64,000 nt of DNA from the NCBI RefSeq assembly GCF_030758935.1, contig NZ_CP132333.1, forward strand, positions 2,542,992-2,606,991, written 5' to 3'. Shown piece by piece: positions 63,389 through 64,000 of the stretch. The notes below the pieces were generated by a model that saw only the letters and a list, made by a program, of their open reading frames with translations, did no database searches and was not told the DNA's origin. A program made the position numbers and the translations under genes. The stretch comes from Geothrix sp. PMB-07. Its GTDB lineage: Bacteria > Acidobacteriota > Holophagae > Holophagales > Holophagaceae. Positions within the stretch are counted from its first letter, which is position 1. Each line of letters opens with the position of its first letter.

Positions 63389-64000
63389 CACTGGTCGTCC
63401 TCGTCATCCTCGTCAGGTTTGGCGGCAGGCGCCACGGGCGGGGCAACGGGAGCGTCCAGCTTGGCCGCCTGCTCCTTGGCGATGCGAATCCGGAGATCGC
63501 CCAGGCGCTTCTCGAGGGCAGCCCGCTCGGGAAAGACAAAGGCGAGGGCGCGGTCCCATTGTTCGGCGGCCTCGGTCAGCTTGCCCTGCTTCACCAGCAC
63601 CTCGCCCAGGTGCTTGCGCACCTCGGGACTGAAGGGGTTCAGCTCGGCGGCGCGGCGCAGCGTGGTTTCCGCTTCATCGACGCGCCCCAGCTTGAACTGG
63701 GCCCAGCCCAGGCTGTCCACCACATTGCCGTTATCCGGCGTGGCCTTGGCGCTGGTCTGGATCAGCGAGGCCGCCTCCTCGAGGTTCTGCTCCTGTTCCA
63801 GCAGCAGGTAGCCGAGGTTGTTCTGCACCAGCGGATTGTCGGGTTCCAGGGCCTGAGCCTCCCGCATGGCCGCCAGGGACTCCGCGTGTCGGCCCAGCTG
63901 GTCGTAGGCCTGGCTTTCCATGATGAGCATGTCCACATGTCGCACGGGCGACACCTTGCCTGCGCGCTCCAGGGCCTCCAGGCATTTGTCCCAGCGCTGA
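63388..64000 (-). CDS. Tetratricopeptide-repeat protein (5' end beyond window)
   Basis: The frame is open to the edge of the window, so the N terminus is missing. About four to five TPR units are seen: AESLAAMREAQALEPDNPLVQNNLGYLLLE, LEEAASLIQTSAKATPDNGNVVDSLGWAQF, VDEAETTLRRAAELNPFSPEVRKHLGEVLV, LTEAAEQWDRALAF. The C terminus is rich in Pro, Ala and Asp (PVAPPVAPAAKPDEDDEDDQ). TPR arrays bind proteins and often assemble machines at membranes. It is followed without gap by the LolB-like gene. Confidence 0.88.
   Translation of the reverse strand, partial: QRWDKCLEALERAGKVSPVRHVDMLIMESQAYDQLGRHAESLAAMREAQALEPDNPLVQNNLGYLLLEQEQNLEEAASLIQTSAKATPDNGNVVDSLGWAQFKLGRVDEAETTLRRAAELNPFSPEVRKHLGEVLVKQGKLTEAAEQWDRALAFVFPERAALEKRLGDLRIRIAKEQAAKLDAPVAPPVAPAAKPDEDDEDDQ

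Overview
The window is about 64 kb of GC-rich bacterial chromosome with dense, mostly operonic genes. Many starts and stops overlap (ATGA, GTGA, TTGA). No tRNA, rRNA, CRISPR array, phage or insertion sequence was seen. Lipid A/Kdo synthesis (waaA), an Mla-type lipid transporter, lipoproteins, two-subunit glycyl-tRNA synthetase, a large chemotaxis operon and several multi-domain histidine kinases indicate a motile Gram-negative. Overall style suggests Acidobacteriota, Holophagae (Geothrix-like). That placement is inference from gene style, not a database match.

Layout. 1-2.6 kb: a response regulator and a histidine kinase, divergent. 2.6-7.7 kb (minus): glyQ-glyS-guaA plus a small unknown gene. 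7.8-10.7 kb: GNAT acetyltransferase, RDD membrane protein, carbamate kinase, a YciI-family gene whose 5' end is disrupted by a 7-bp duplication, and bacteriohemerythrin. 10.7-15.2 kb: a 1504-residue hybrid sensor kinase read just upstream of the hemerythrin. 15.6-27.1 kb (plus): an exported beta-carbonic anhydrase, two near-duplicate chemoreceptors with CheR-tethering tails, then cheW, a STAS gene, a soluble receptor-like gene, cheY, cheA, cheR, cheD and cheB. 27.1-31.3 kb (minus): mlaEFD-like transporter, CAP-domain protein and cysK. CysK is divergent from an Rrf2 regulator, and the two promoters appear to share one -35 region. 32-41.6 kb: a beta-lactamase-fold hydrolase, a giant C45-type hydrolase, an RluA-type pseudouridine synthase, a diacylglycerol-kinase-like protein and three proteins of unknown function. 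41.7-49.5 kb: murC, an M14 peptidase, ubiX, ftsX (no ftsE nearby), a lipoprotein and a DUF4388 protein. 49.6-56.3 kb: ribBA with a degenerate RibA half, a cyclic-nucleotide-binding protein, thioredoxin, a REC-HATPase regulator, waaA, a CobW-type GTPase and a PilZ-REC protein. 56.4-62.7 kb (plus): tex, a lipoprotein, lepB, an S1/P1-type nuclease and a phytase-like esterase. 62.9-64 kb (minus): a possible LolB-like protein and a TPR protein cut by the window edge.

No clearly new multi-gene system is evident. The best leads are: three word-families of intergenic inverted repeats, one of which has become the coding tail of glyQ; the YciI frameshift; a RibBA whose GTP cyclohydrolase II half lacks its zinc and catalytic residues; an Mla ATPase degenerate in three ATPase motifs; a STAS plus tip-altered soluble receptor pair inside the che operon; and a C45 hydrolase fused to an M1-aminopeptidase-like tail.
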